Part shown: one piece after another, positions 1-12,227 of the stretch | Position numbering within the stretch: the first letter of the stretch is position 1 | Layout: the number at the start of each line of letters is the position of its first letter | From: Steromphala cineraria | Lineage: Eukaryota > Mollusca > Gastropoda > Trochida > Trochidae | Direction of reading: 5' to 3' | Assembly: GCA_916613615.1 (NCBI GenBank) | Contig: OU744736.1 | Location: forward strand, 10,055,724-10,119,723 | Length of the DNA: 64,000 nt | Notes under the pieces: model-generated | Database searches by the model: none | What the model saw: only the letters and a program-made list of their open reading frames with translations | Told to the model about the DNA's origin: nothing | Program-made: the position numbers and the translations under genes

Positions 1-1229
1 ATAAAATGCCATAAAAAAATAACGATAACGTTTATTTAATCAAAAAATCACAAGTCAACCCTACTGAGAGTGAAGATTTTCTTGTTATCTTTATTGAGCA
101 GAATTGAAAAACACGAAATCGTCTTATCACATAATGTAAAAGGTTATGAACTCATAATTCAATTTGAGCCAATAATATGCTGTCTTTGATGTAACATCGG
201 AAGTCAGAGTTTCTGAAGCTCCAAACAGCGACCATGGCGCTGTATTTTGAATGACTCCTGCTGTTTTGCAGACAGCTTGGACTTTTTTTGCAATTCGAAT
301 GCAAGTTTTTTACGTTTTTGATAATTTGATCTTTTTCTCATGGAAAACGACCTTTTGATGTCAGTCTGCTGTTAAAGTCGTTAAGAAAAATAAAAGTATG
401 TTTGTTAACTTTATATTTCAGAACATTCATGTCGTGTATATATAATACTATATAATTAGAAGTAGGCAAGATAAGTTCGGAAGTTCGTACAATATTTTTA
501 CATTTAACCAATGGTATAAGTACGATAATTTGTAATTGTTCCTGTCCTTACTGAAAGTCGAAACAAGTCGAAATAGGGTGCTCCCTTTTTAGATAAAATG
601 TTTGTCAACGTTTTAAAAATATTCTAGAATCTTCCAAAATACGGAAGATTTACAATAAACAAATGTGTTGAGCCAGTATCGAATCAATTTTATACCAAAA
701 TCTAGACTTTCATTAAGTCTGTATTATTTAAAATAATTATTTTCATATCATCATTCTGATGTATATTTTAGGATATTTGTTTTGTTACCGACTCACGTTA
801 AGTACCGGTTTAAACATATTTTTCTGGGGTTCTGGTAAATTATTTTCATTTTATATTACATTTCAACCTTAAAGGATAATCAATGTATGCCGTTCGACCA
901 AGTTCGACGCAAAATAGATGATGCATATTCTTTAGATCGTCCTTATAACCAATCCACTTCTCTATTCTTTAATATATACCTGTTTTAGATAGTCCATGAC
1001 CTACATTTTCAATGATGATAATGATATAGGGTTATTGAGAATGTCAAAAGTCAAGATCCATGAAATTTAAGAAGTATGTTGCACATTCTTGCATATATTG
1101 CCAAGATTTCTGTCATTTCTATCCTTCATATGGGTTCAATAATTGCCTTGCATAATCAAGATGATAGCTTTTGTTTAGTATTAGCTTACTATACGTTTGT
1201 CATACCTAAAACGTTCTGTCATTTCACAA
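1..1229. other. AT-rich non-coding sequence, nothing specific seen
   Basis: No conserved coding frame, RNA gene or repeat is recognised. The 113-codon plus frame at 1076-1417 lacks recognisable domains and runs across the GC-rich motif block. Confidence 0.6.
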
Positions 1230-1287
1230 GGGGCAAAGCGCCTAGGGGATTGGGCACTTTGCCCAAAACTACAGGGCAAAGCGCCCC
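1230..1287. repeat. GC-rich trio of GGGCAAAGYGCC motifs
   Basis: GGGGCAAAGCGCC (1230-1242) and GGGCAAAGCGCCCC (1274-1287) are direct copies. GGGCACTTTGCCC (1252-1264) is an inverted, self-complementary variant. The block stands out from AT-rich surroundings and can form alternative hairpins. Function unknown. Confidence 0.7.
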
Positions 1288-1293
1288 TTTGTC

Positions 1294-4200
1294 AAAATAC
1301 CTGTACGTAAATATATCCTTATACAGTGATGATAGGTTCAAAAAGCATGTGCCACGTGACAGTCTAATAGGTATAAGTATTAATAATTTTTACACATTTA
1401 ATAGTTTTCAACTTTAAAACATGAATATACAACTTTCAAAACTTGAAATTTCACCTTTAAAAACATATACACCTTTAAAAACGTCAGTGAATTTGGCCCT
1501 TATAAGTTTTCGTAATTTTAACATTGGTATGGTTTAAACATATTTTTATTTCCGAAGAAATCTGGTTTGTCAAACAAGCAATAACTCTGCTTATATCAAT
1601 GCCGCACCAGTACATACATGAAACAATTGCATGCACAAGAACTGAACAGAACAAGTTACAAATGAAAACATAATCTGATTGCGGTCTATATACACAGTGC
1701 TTGTAGAAAATATTAACATTGGTATCAAAAGTTCAGTTAAATTTAAGATCAGTACTTACACTTGAAATATAAGAAACATGGCCAAACAATATTCCTGTAC
1801 ATACCAGATACCTTTTATAAGTTAGTGATTTATTTATTTCTTTAAGGATAAAATGTTTGATCAAGTTGTTTTTGAATTTCGATACTCAGACTTATTGTTT
1901 CTCCACCCGGTTATCCGTAGTCGGAGAACAACATGCCGAGTATTAGGCAAAAATATCTGTCGGAATTTTAGTACGTACAGCTTTTCATCGATGTTGTGTG
2001 AGAAAAAACTGGTGATCGATTCCGAACACTTTTCATTCCTTGTTTGATAAAGAATATCGAAATAAATCCACATAAGAAAAGATAAATACGGTATATTATT
2101 GAAGGATACAAAACATTTGTCGGTTGGTATGTCTATGTGTTTGCAAAACTGTACATACTAAGTATATGTATCAACAAGAATTCAAAGACCATCAATTTTT
2201 AATATGGTAAGCAATCAATATATTAAACCAACCAACCTTTGCAAACATTAAGATTACTTCATCTGGGACCCTTTAATCCGTGTTCAAATGTTAGATTTTG
2301 CTCGAACTACATCAGAAACATCTTAACAATCAATCATCTACCAAACACAGATGTTATGATTGATAAGGCCATTCTGAACCCTAACTTAGTATATCTAAAT
2401 AATTTCAATGCAATAATGAAAACATTTTAACTGATTTTTATCTTGTTACATTTTCATTTGTAAATGTACATCTCATTTGCCCCCTGTTTTGTTTTTTTAG
2501 ATAGAAACAAAACAAACTGCAAATGAACGTTATCACAATCTAAAACTGGTACCAAACAAGCGTTGTTTTGAATTGTGATTTTTTACGTCACTATCAAAAC
2601 TATATGGTTATAAAGCAGATTCAACTTTCTCGCAAAACAACGTTTCAAATGGATTATGTACATTATAAATTTGCCATACACATGACAAGTTCCACGTCCA
2701 TGAGAAGAATATGTTCTACCCATCATGTACCTGGTTCAATCTATCAGCACACACATTAAGCTATGACAGATTGGTTGCCACTTCCTGTCATCGCCTCGCC
2801 TCTGTATTTCATATTCTCAGGAAACAACATCCTCTACGTGCTACTGTATGTGGGGTGAACCTCGGGTTATCTGCAGTCTTGGAGCCAGTGAAAACAGCAT
2901 ATATGTATGCATGCAATAGTTCAAGGTCAAGTGTTTTGTATATGATAAAATACTTTCACGCCAATTCCGTGTGGAAGCTTAACAAAGTTGTGAATATAAT
3001 GAATGATTTTCTTATTTCATTTCTTCATTAACTTTGCTTTTTATAATTCTTTTCCTTCAGATATGTATGTATTTCATCACACATTTGCATTATTGGGAAT
3101 GTTTCAGATTACCAAAAACTATCAGGATAGTGTTTAACTTTTGATCATGGAAGAGAGATTATTACATAACAAATACAATATTTTTTTCCGAAAAAGTGTC
3201 TTCATTGATAAGTTGTACGTTTATATATGAGGATACATTTGCTCCTTATAAAATTCCTATTGACGCTTTGCTGGCATGTCCTCAGAAACATCATGTATCA
3301 TGTATTCAAAGTGGAATGGGAAACTGAATTAAGGTTTCGTGATTAATTAATTTCATGGATGATGTGAAATTAATTATTTTTAAAAGTTGAGCTTAACTTA
3401 ACATTTGTGTGAATTGATAATAAGTATAAAATTCTTGTCAAGTTATGAGTGAAGATAAAAGGAAGGATCTTTGCGTAGGATTTTACGAGCGATTGCTTGT
3501 TGCTTCCTAATTTGACATAAGTACAAGATCACAGTGCTTATGATTCATTAGGAGAGAAGATAATACGAATTTCACAAACATATTGATGTAACGATAACTA
3601 CTTATTCAACTTATACCTTATAGGAATATAATTCTAAATCTATTGCCAAATTGGTCAGTAACACGAATCGTGTACATTTTGAAGCGAGCGTACAATGTCT
3701 CGTTTCCACACACGCATAGGATATGATGAATTGTGAATTTCAACATTTACTTTAAATGAGTGACTTTTTCAAATGATCCCAAACTTTATTCAAACGTCAT
3801 CCTGTTTAAACAAGGTAACATTATAGTGTCTATCAAAGGTTTTCTAAGTGTGTATTGCAATGATCACTTTGTGATTACCAGAATCCAGAAACCAGCTCTA
3901 AGCCAAACAAAGGGATGTTATCTTTTCAAATTGACCCGCCTCTACCTTCACTGGATACATCTTAGTGACTAAGCGTGTGGGCCAAATATAACAGATACGA
4001 CTTACTTAATGTTAAACTTCGTTATTGCCCAGTTCAATTCCATCTATTGCTTTTATGAGCATCCTTCTTTGTAAAGAACTGTGTGTTTACTCGGTATTAA
4101 CTGGTAACCATGGGATAAAGCTGCATATTTCAGGCACGACATTTCCCTTTAACCCTCTGTGTATTGCACTGAAAAATTCCCCTTTTCGCCTTTCATGTAA

Positions 4201-4650
4201 TTCAAAGTGAGCCTGATAAATGTCTAATTTAACCTATGACACATTTTATGATAGGTCTGTTCCGTAGCCAGGTGTGCAATAAACAACATATTGCAACTCG
4301 TTACGGGGAAATTGTAATCCTTACATGAAACGTTACAATTAAAGAATCATTTACATTTTATTATGGATATAACATCAGCATTACATTGTTCCTGGCGTGA
4401 TGAAAGGTTGTCGTTGGTATGTATTATGTCATGGAACACTTTTCGAACACTGCGATCAAATAGTCGTTAACGTGCCTTAAAATTCACACGGAAGACATAC
4501 GATCTATTCCGAATGCATATTTTATAACCAAGTAGTGGTGAACAATTCTCTAAATTTACTGTAAAGATTTAAACCTGTGAATTACGAAACAACCCACCCT
4601 TCGCCACATTTTAACAGCTTGTTGAGTTGTATGAATGCCTCGCGTTATGT
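1294..4650. other. AT-rich non-coding sequence, nothing specific seen
   Basis: Short open frames (up to 106 codons) have no recognisable motif, and their composition follows the surrounding AT-rich DNA. No RNA gene was seen. Confidence 0.6.
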
Positions 4651-4653
4651 AAG

Positions 4654-4675
4654 TGAAGTCTCGCGAGATTTCACG
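4654..4675. promoter_or_regulatory. TCTCGCGAGA motif in a 22-bp near-palindrome
   Basis: TCTCGCGAGA at 4659-4668 is flanked by GTGAAG and TTTCAC, making a 22-bp palindrome with one mismatched pair. It starts a GC-richer stretch to about 4860 with an open 66-codon frame that I do not recognise. It may be a promoter of an unannotated transcript. Confidence 0.3.
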
Positions 4676-5256
4676 AGGGTCTTCCATATTGTCCGACTAC
4701 TCTGAAGTGGGCGCGAGGGTTGGCACGAGAACAATACAAGATACACTTTGTCTCTGTGTGCCTTTAAATCTCCGCCACTACCTTTTGTTCTGCCGCCAGG
4801 GGGCGAGGCTAATTACCCGGATCAAGGGGTTCTGGGAAATGGGTAACGTTTGAAATGAACATCGACAGCATTCTCACGATGGCACCTGTTACAAATTTAT
4901 GGGGTTGGGGTGGTTGGAAAGAGGGGGAGGGACTTGTAATTACTTTAATCGGATAATTTACTCTCGCTCATATTCCTAAGTGTAATTTGGCTTCAACGTC
5001 TTATATTATAACATTATAACAATGCAAGGAATTTTATATAATATTATCCATCGTAACTCAAAAGTTTACGAACTTGTATTATTGTTTAAGATCGATTACT
5101 ATCCATGATTTAATGATTTGATACAACTTTAAGTACCTGTAAGAGAGTAAAGAGATATATTACTCCTTTTCAAACTCTTCCTTATTTTCTTAATGATAAG
5201 TTCAGCATTTTTAATCATCCAAAAGAGCAACGAGGCTCGTCAAATCAAACCGACAG

Positions 5257-5318
5257 TTGAACGTTTGGAAGTCGGAGTGGAGGATTGTTCATATCCACTT
5301 CGACTTCCAAACGTTCAA
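5257..5318. repeat. near-perfect 25-bp inverted repeat, 12-nt loop
   Basis: Left arm 5257-5281 and right arm 5294-5318 are reverse complements with a single mismatch; the loop is 5282-5293. Weaker pairing continues outward (AACCGACAG against CTGTTGGTT-like sequence) to about 5246-5329, giving a hairpin of about 84 nt. The size and loop resemble a pre-microRNA, but a small fold-back element is equally possible. Confidence 0.8.
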
Positions 5319-6304
5319 GTGTTGGTTTCTAATCTGTCATCGAGACCCTAAACAAAAATATTTAATTCATGACCAACCCAGTCTAGAAATATGTAGCAAG
5401 TCTAGATCGCTCAGCTTAAAACATCTTCTGGGCTCCTTTTTGTTATAATACGTGATTTGTTACCAACAAAAATTCTGAGCCTAAATGTAAGGCTACCACC
5501 ATTCGAGAACTGAAACATGAGTTCGTGATACCTAATAAGGGGATCGTAGATAGTGAAGTTTCTTTGGATACAAGTTCCTAATTGGCCAAACTTTACATCA
5601 AGTCAATTTTTCTTAATTACATCTTAATCAGCTTGAACAGAACAATTGGAAACGCTTTTGGTTTAATCAACTGAAGTTTACGTCTCCTCTGCTTTAAAGT
5701 TAAACACGTTTTAGCACGTTAAACTAGATAACGTTTAACATAATGCAATCAACCTGCCATGACAGGTCACTGTTACAGTTTAAACCAATTACAGTCTCAT
5801 TAATCAAGGCATACATGACGTTGAAACTCTACCTCGGATTTAACCATGACTTGCTTTCATTCAAATGGCTGCACGATCGGCCACCCATTGCCTAGACAAT
5901 GGCCAGTTTATATCTCGGCTTGGTGTCGTGTTCATTGAGAATATGGCGTGGAAACGATGTGGCACACCTGCAGTAGCGTGTTAATTAACCTATTTGAGAG
6001 GAAATATATCACTCAGTTAGAACAGACACTACATTGTCGTACGGGAAGTGCCGGACCGAGTTTCAATCATTCGGAACTGATCGCTTAAGTGTTCTTGCAT
6101 TTGGAACAAATCGTATCCATTCTCTGGCTATTCCTCACGCATGTATTGATGACATAGCATAATTGAAAGAATAATGTTGGCATGAATTTTGAGAAAGGAC
6201 ATTCCCTCGAGCTAATTTATATAAATTTTGTCAGCGTACAGGCGTTTCGTGCTCCACATAGAGTAGCTCATCGGGCTTCATATTCGATCTTGCTTTAGTG
6301 TGTG

Positions 6305-6700
6305 ATCAATGTGATTCCCCTTTCGTGGGACCACAGGGTCATCAAAATATGCATTTTGAGAATGCGACCAACCCTATATTGAGTTAGAAGGCCATCAAAT
6401 CTGCAATTGATAATTTCAGGTATAGGATCCAAAGGTTTTAGGGGTCACAGGGCCACTAAAGCTATCAATTATCATACTCATTAGTTAAGTAGTATGTACA
6501 CAAAGTTTGAGCTTTTTAGGCCTTATGCTTCTGGAGAAGAAGGCGAAAATGTACAACGTTTACGGACGGACGCCGTGCCATGGTTAGGTTTGGATCCAAA
6601 GGTTCAATTAGAACATCAAGCATATAACCAATGTAGTGTACAAGTAAACCCTACGAAACGATTCACTCGGAAGAAATTATCATTACCTAGGTTTTGAGGG
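6305..6700. repeat. probable interspersed-repeat fragment
   Basis: Repeated phrases (ACCACAGGGTCATCAAA, GTCACAGGGCCACTAAA, GGATCCAAAGGTT twice) and a segment running through AGGCCTTATGCTTCTGGAGA to ACGGACGGACGCCGTGCCATGG resemble, from memory, a dispersed repeat common in bivalve genomes. Only one copy is in this window, so repeat status rests on internal repetition and recall. Confidence 0.4.
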
Positions 6701-7484
6701 GCCAAATGAGTACCTTATTTCTGCCAACATTCCTGCAACTCCTGTCAGAGACAGTTTGAGCCATTCAGACAAATTAATTGTCAACAAAATTGAACCAACA
6801 GACTCATAACCAGCCTTCAACAAATAATGACTTCATTTTCTGTTTTTGGTTTTTGTGAATCGGCCTAGCTGAAAATCTGTCACCACTGCACATGTACATT
6901 TTTGACTATCAACTATGACTGCTTTTTAGGGTGTTTATCAATTAAACTTTATGCTTAATAGCTTAAGACTTTTTAAGTTTGATTTCTTTTATCTCTAGGC
7001 TTTGGTTAGATCACAAGCAATCGAAAATCACTAATTTATATAACGCCAGTTATTGAAAAGAAAGGAGTTTGCAATACTATACAGGTGCATATAAGAAATT
7101 ATTCCCACGTAAAGCTAAAATTACCCTTTTATAGTACCCACTGTCATACCAATATCTCCTACAACATTGTAAATGACGTCAATGTCCATTTTACAATGCT
7201 CAAGACGGTACTTATCGAGAACAAAGACAAATATGATATGTTTAAGTACTATCTTTACAACCCTCAACCAATAGAGGCGCGTCTCGCTTCTTCTAGACTG
7301 TCTCCAGTCTCCCAACCATGTTTTGTCGTGTTTCAGTATAATACTAGTCCGTCAGTCAGACCCTGAAATAAGATAAAAGCTTATTAAAAGAAGACTTTAG
7401 AGCTCAATTTAAGAAATCTCAGACTCCTTTTCATTTCCTTTAATTACCTTTTTTCAAATTTTTAATTCATAAACCATTTCATTT

Positions 7485-10268
7485 CTGAGTCAAAGTGTTA
7501 GCCTAATAGAATACCTCCATCTTGCTCTCCTGAGCCAAGTGTTAGCCTAGTAGATGACCTCCATCTTGCTCTCCAGAGCCAAATTTGAGCCTAGTAGAAG
7601 ACCTCCATCTTGCTCTCCAGAGCCAAATGTGAGCCAAATGTTAGCCTAGTAGAAGACCTCCATCTTGCTCTCCAGAGCCAAATGTTAGCCTAGTAGAAGA
7701 CCTCCATCTTGCTCTCCAGAGCCAAATGTTAGCCTAGGAGAAGACCTCCATCTTGCTCTCCAGAGCCAAATGTTAGCCTAGCAGAAGACCTCCATCTTGC
7801 TCTCCAGAGCCAAATGTTAGCCTAGCAGAAGACCTCCATCTTGTTCTCCAGAGCCAAATGTTAGCCTAGTAGAAGATCTCCATCTTGCTCTCAAGAGCCA
7901 AATGTTAGCCTAGTAGAAGACCTCCATCTTGCTCTCAAGAGCCAAATGTTAGCCTAGTAGAAGACCTCCATCTTGCTCTCCAGAGCCAAATGTTAGCCTA
8001 GTAGAAGACCTCCATCTTGCTCTCCAGAGCCAAGTGTTAGCCTAGTAGAAGACCTCATCTTGCTCTCCAGAGCCAAGTGTTAGCCTAGTAGAAGACATCC
8101 ATCTTGCTCTCCAGAGCCAAGTGTTAGCCTAGTAGAAGACCTCATCTTGCTCTCCAGAGCCAAGTGTTAGCCTAGTAGAAGACCTCCATCTTGCTCTCCA
8201 GAGCCAAATGTTAGCCTAGCAGAAGACCTCCATCTTGCTCTCAAGAGCCAAATGTTAGCCTAGTAGAAGACCTCCATCTTGCTCTCCAGAGCCAAATGTT
8301 AGCCTAGCAGAAGACCTCCATCTTGCTCTCAAGAGCCAAATGTTAGCCTAGTAGAAGACCTCCATCTTGCTCTCCAGAGCCAAGTGTTAGCCTAGTAGAA
8401 GACATCCATCTTGCTCTCCAGAGCCAAGTGTTAGCCTAGTAGAAGACCTCATCTTGCTCTCCAGAGCCAAGTGTTAGCCTAGTAGAAGACCTCCATCTTG
8501 CTCTCCAGAGCCAAATGTTAGCCTAGCAGAAGACCTCCATCTTGCTCTCAAGAGCCAAATGTTAGCCTAGTAGAAGACCTCCATCTTGCTCTCCAGAGCC
8601 AAATGTTAGCCTAGTAGAAGACCTCCATCTTGCTCTCAAGAGCCAAATGTTAGCCTAGTAGAAGACCTCCATCTTGCTCTCCAGAGCCAAATGTTAGCCT
8701 AGCAGAAGACCTCCATCTTGCTCTCCAGAGTCAAAGTGTTAGCCTAGTAGAAGACCTCCATCTTGCTCTCTCTGAGTCAAAGTGTTAGCCTAGTAGAAGA
8801 CCTCCATCTTGCTCTCTCTGAGTCAAAGTGTTAGCCTAGTAGAAGACCTCCATCTTGCTCTCCTGAGTCAAAGTGTTAGCCTAGTAGAAGACCTCCATCT
8901 TGCTCTCCAGAGTCAAAGTGTTAGCCTAGTAGAAGACCTCCATCTTGCTCTCCAGAGTCAAAGTGTTAGCCTAGTAGAAGACCTCCATCTTGCTCTCTCT
9001 GAGTCAAAGTGTTAGCCTAGTAGAAGACCTCCATCTTGCTCTCCAGAGCCAAATGTTAGCCTAGCAGAAGACCTCCATCTTGCTCTCCAGAGTCAAAGTG
9101 TTAGCCTAGTAGAAGACCTCCATCTTGCTCTCTCTGAGTCAAAGTGTTAGCCTAGTAGAAGACCTCCATCTTGCTCTCTCTGAGTCAAAGTGTTAGCCTA
9201 GTAGAAGACCTCCATCTTGCTCTCCTGAGTCAAAGTGTTAGCCTAGTAGAAGACCTCCATCTTGCTCTCCAGAGTCAAAGTGTTAGCCTAGTAGAAGACC
9301 TCCATCTTGCTCTCCAGAGTCAAAGTGTTAGCCTAGTAGAAGACCTCCATCTTGCTCTCTCTGAGTCAAAGTGTTAGCCTAGTAGAAGACCTCCATCTTG
9401 CTCTCCTGAGTCAAAGTGTTAGCCTAGTAGAAGACCTCCATCTTGCTCTCCAGAGTCAAAGTGTTAGCCTAGTAGAAGACCTCCATCTTGCTCTCTCTGA
9501 GTCAAAGTGTTAGCCTAGTAGAAGACCTCCATCTTGCTCTCCAGAGTCAAAGTGTTAGCCTAGTAGAAGACCTCCATCTTGCTCTCTCTGAGTCAAAGTG
9601 TTAGCCTAGTAGAAGACCTCCATCTTGCTCTCTCTGAGTCAAAGTGTTAGCCTAGTAGAAGACCTCCATCTTGCTCTCCAGAGTCAAAGTGTTAGCCTAG
9701 TAGAAGACCTCCATCTTGCTCTCCAGAGTCAAAGTGTTAGCCTAGCAGAAGACCTCCATCTTGCTCTCCAGAGTCAAAGTGTTAGCCTAGTAGAAGACCT
9801 CCATCTTGCTCTCCAGAGTCAAAGTGTTAGCCTAGTAGAAGACCTCCATCTTGCTCTCCAGAGTCAAAGTGTTAGCCTAGTAGAAGACCTCCATCTTGCT
9901 CTCTCTGAGTCAAAGTGTTAGCCTAGTAGAAGACCTCCATCTTGCTCTCTCTGAGTCAAAGTGTTAGCCTAGTAGAAGACCTCCATCTTGCTCTCTCTGA
10001 GTCAAAGTGTTAGCCTAGTAGAAGACCTCCATCTTGCTCTCCAGAGTCAAAGTGTTAGCCTAGTAGAAGACCTCCATCTTGCTCTCCTGAGTCAAAGTGT
10101 TAGCCTAGTAGAAGACCTCCATCTTGCTCTCCTGAGTCAAAGTGTTAGCCTAGTAGAAGACATCAATCTTGCTCTCTCTGAGTCAAAGTGTTAGCCTAGT
10201 AGAAGACATCAATCTTGCTCTCTCTGAGTCAAAGTGTTAGCCTAGTAGAAGACCTCCATCTTGCTCTC
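7485..10268. repeat. large minisatellite, about 62 copies of a 44/45/46-bp unit
   Basis: The unit reads GTTAGCCTAGTAGAAGACC, then TCCATCTTGCTCTC and a variable junction. In the left half (about 7530-8730) the unit is 44 bp with junction CAGAGCCAAAT or CAGAGCCAAGT. In the right half (about 8730-10268) it is 45 bp with CAGAGTCAAAG or CTGAGTCAAAG, or 46 bp with CTCTGAGTCAAAG. Both outer edges carry the CTGAGTCAAAG or CTCCTCGCG forms. Identity between units is very high, implying recent homogenisation. Several open frames within it are repeat artefacts: where the unit is 45 bp, one frame stays open and encodes a 15-residue repeat. Confidence 0.97.
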
Positions 10269-11896
10269 CTCGCGTCGCCCTGAACCACATTAATCACAAG
10301 TGAAAACCTTTCTTAGATTTTTTATTAGAAGATTTTGTATATTCGATTTATTCTATAGACTTAACCATATTTCTTTAAAAGTGGCCGTATTTTCGTTTAG
10401 TAACAATGACTACATGCAATAAAGCTTATAAATGCATTATTTTGTAAAGTAGCAAAGATTTGCAAGTTTTCTCTGAAAGGAATAAATGTATACGTCTAAA
10501 ATCTCGTGTCTCATAATCCACAGCCAAGTACAACATTTTGAAAACTATAAAAGCATTAGATAAAACTGTCGTTTAGTTTTCATTGTTCGTTTTCAAACCA
10601 TCGATAAGACCATAATCACTAAATCAGCCCCATAGAGTAACAATATCTTTGAAAAACATCATATTTAAAGATGTTCTTGATTTAACGTACGTATAACCAT
10701 ACACCAGCAAGAGATTTGAGCAAGTCTGCATGTATTATAACCTCCTTAAACCCAGGTACTCCCACCCACACGTAAATAAGCCATCTTTAATTAACCTGTA
10801 CCTCGCCGAGGCGGCTGTAATATACCCAATAACTTTGACCGCTCTGCCAGCACGTGCAAGACCACTAGCCAGTGGTCAACAACCCACTTGGCTCGCTCTT
10901 CCAATAAATCGGCAATTTGAGACATGTCATCTAACAAGCTCCTCTATAGTTAAGTAAAGAAGGGCGTAGTTTCAAGAATAAAGCTGAATTTTTCACCCAT
11001 AATTGAATAAAAAGGTGGGGTCGCACCCCTTTATTCAAGGGATAAAGGATTGAGTCCTTTGAGATCAAGTAGCGTGAACTATTAGTGGACTGTCCCCGTG
11101 TGTGTGTTGTAGGACTATGAACTTACACGTTGGCTTTGTGGATCAATACAATGGGTACCGATTGTCCCTGTCAAACAGTCAAACATAAAGCTTCACCCTA
11201 GATTCACTTACAGTCTCTTGATCATTATTTTAACATTATTCTCAATCTACACTGAAATTAAGTTTATGATATGTTTCCTCAATTTCATTTCTTAATGCTT
11301 TAATTTTTTTCTATAATTACATAATCAAATGTATAACTAGGGCCCCATAAAAATGAGTCACCAAGCAATTGAGACTTAATAATTTTGAATGTCATAGTTA
11401 TTGGGACATACCTCTGAAAATAATTCTTTGAAATCATTTGATGCAATTATTAGGAAAACAACGGAGTAACTGATTATCTGAATTTAAAATATTTACGAAA
11501 CTGTTTGTATTGCAGTAGTTATTCTCTCATAAAGTTGACAAAGAATTGTGTTTTCAGCTTGACTTATTCTCAGTTACCTTTTGAACATCCGGGTCTCTCC
11601 AGGTCAAGGGAGATTACTCTGACACAAGCCATTAGTGGGCGTGGTTGAATGAGATTTAATGAGGTAATAGGGTATCGCTTTTCAATTAGTTGATTTTTTC
11701 TGCTTCGTGTATGGAAAATCGTGTGGTGATTAATCTGTACAGACATTCTGTGCTTACTTTTATTTATCTATTTTACATATCTAGGACACCCCGTTTCATC
11801 AAATTTGAAACATGAATCAAAGTTGTCCTTTTGAAACTGGCAAAATGTGCAAGAACAACGTTCAAATAATAAAAGTGAATATTGGCAGTTACCGTT
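10269..11896. other. non-coding sequence with one imperfect hairpin
   Basis: No gene is seen. At 11003-11038 TTGAATAAA ... GGGG pairs with CCCC TTTATTCAA around TCGCA, with a five-base bulge on the left arm. Confidence 0.55.
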
Positions 11897-12227
11897 TTAA
11901 GGGAGAGTAGCACTGATAATTGTATGTTAATGCTAAATGTATTATTTTGATAGTCTCAAAAATCTCATTATACAAACCATTCATCCATAGTCATAGAACA
12001 AATTATGATGTTTCACATAGAGTCCATTGGCTGCCATTTTGGTGTGAACACCTTTAATTCATTTTGTTGAAGAAAAATGAATCGCATGGCTGAACTTAAC
12101 ATTATATGTTTGATTTATTACTGCATCATTTATATTAAATACATTGCATTTCAATTGGAACCATTTATTTTTATTTTCCTGACATCAGCTTTTATTCCCC
12201 CCTAAAGACGTTCTACTATCCCTTTAA
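11897..12227. mobile_element. MITE-like element, copy 1 (TTAA-flanked)
   Basis: The element is bounded by TTAA at 11897-11900 and 12224-12227, with imperfect terminal inverted repeats (GGGAGAGTAGCAC at left; complement of right end GGGATAGTAGAACG). Interior blocks such as GTTAATGCTAAATGTATTA and TCAAAAATCTCATTA recur in the copy at 49507-49800. It has no coding capacity. TTAA duplication suggests mobilisation by a piggyBac-like or other TTAA-specific transposase; this is inference. Confidence 0.8.

Noticed and set aside
8809..10194. Four open frames encoding SVSLVEDLHLALQSQ repeats
   Set aside because: They exist only because the repeat unit is 45 bp; 46-bp units stop them and the same frames are broken in the 44-bp half. 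No splice or promoter signal supports a gene.
7485..10268. CRISPR-like array
   Set aside because: Units are contiguous, without unique spacers, in a eukaryotic genome; this is a minisatellite.
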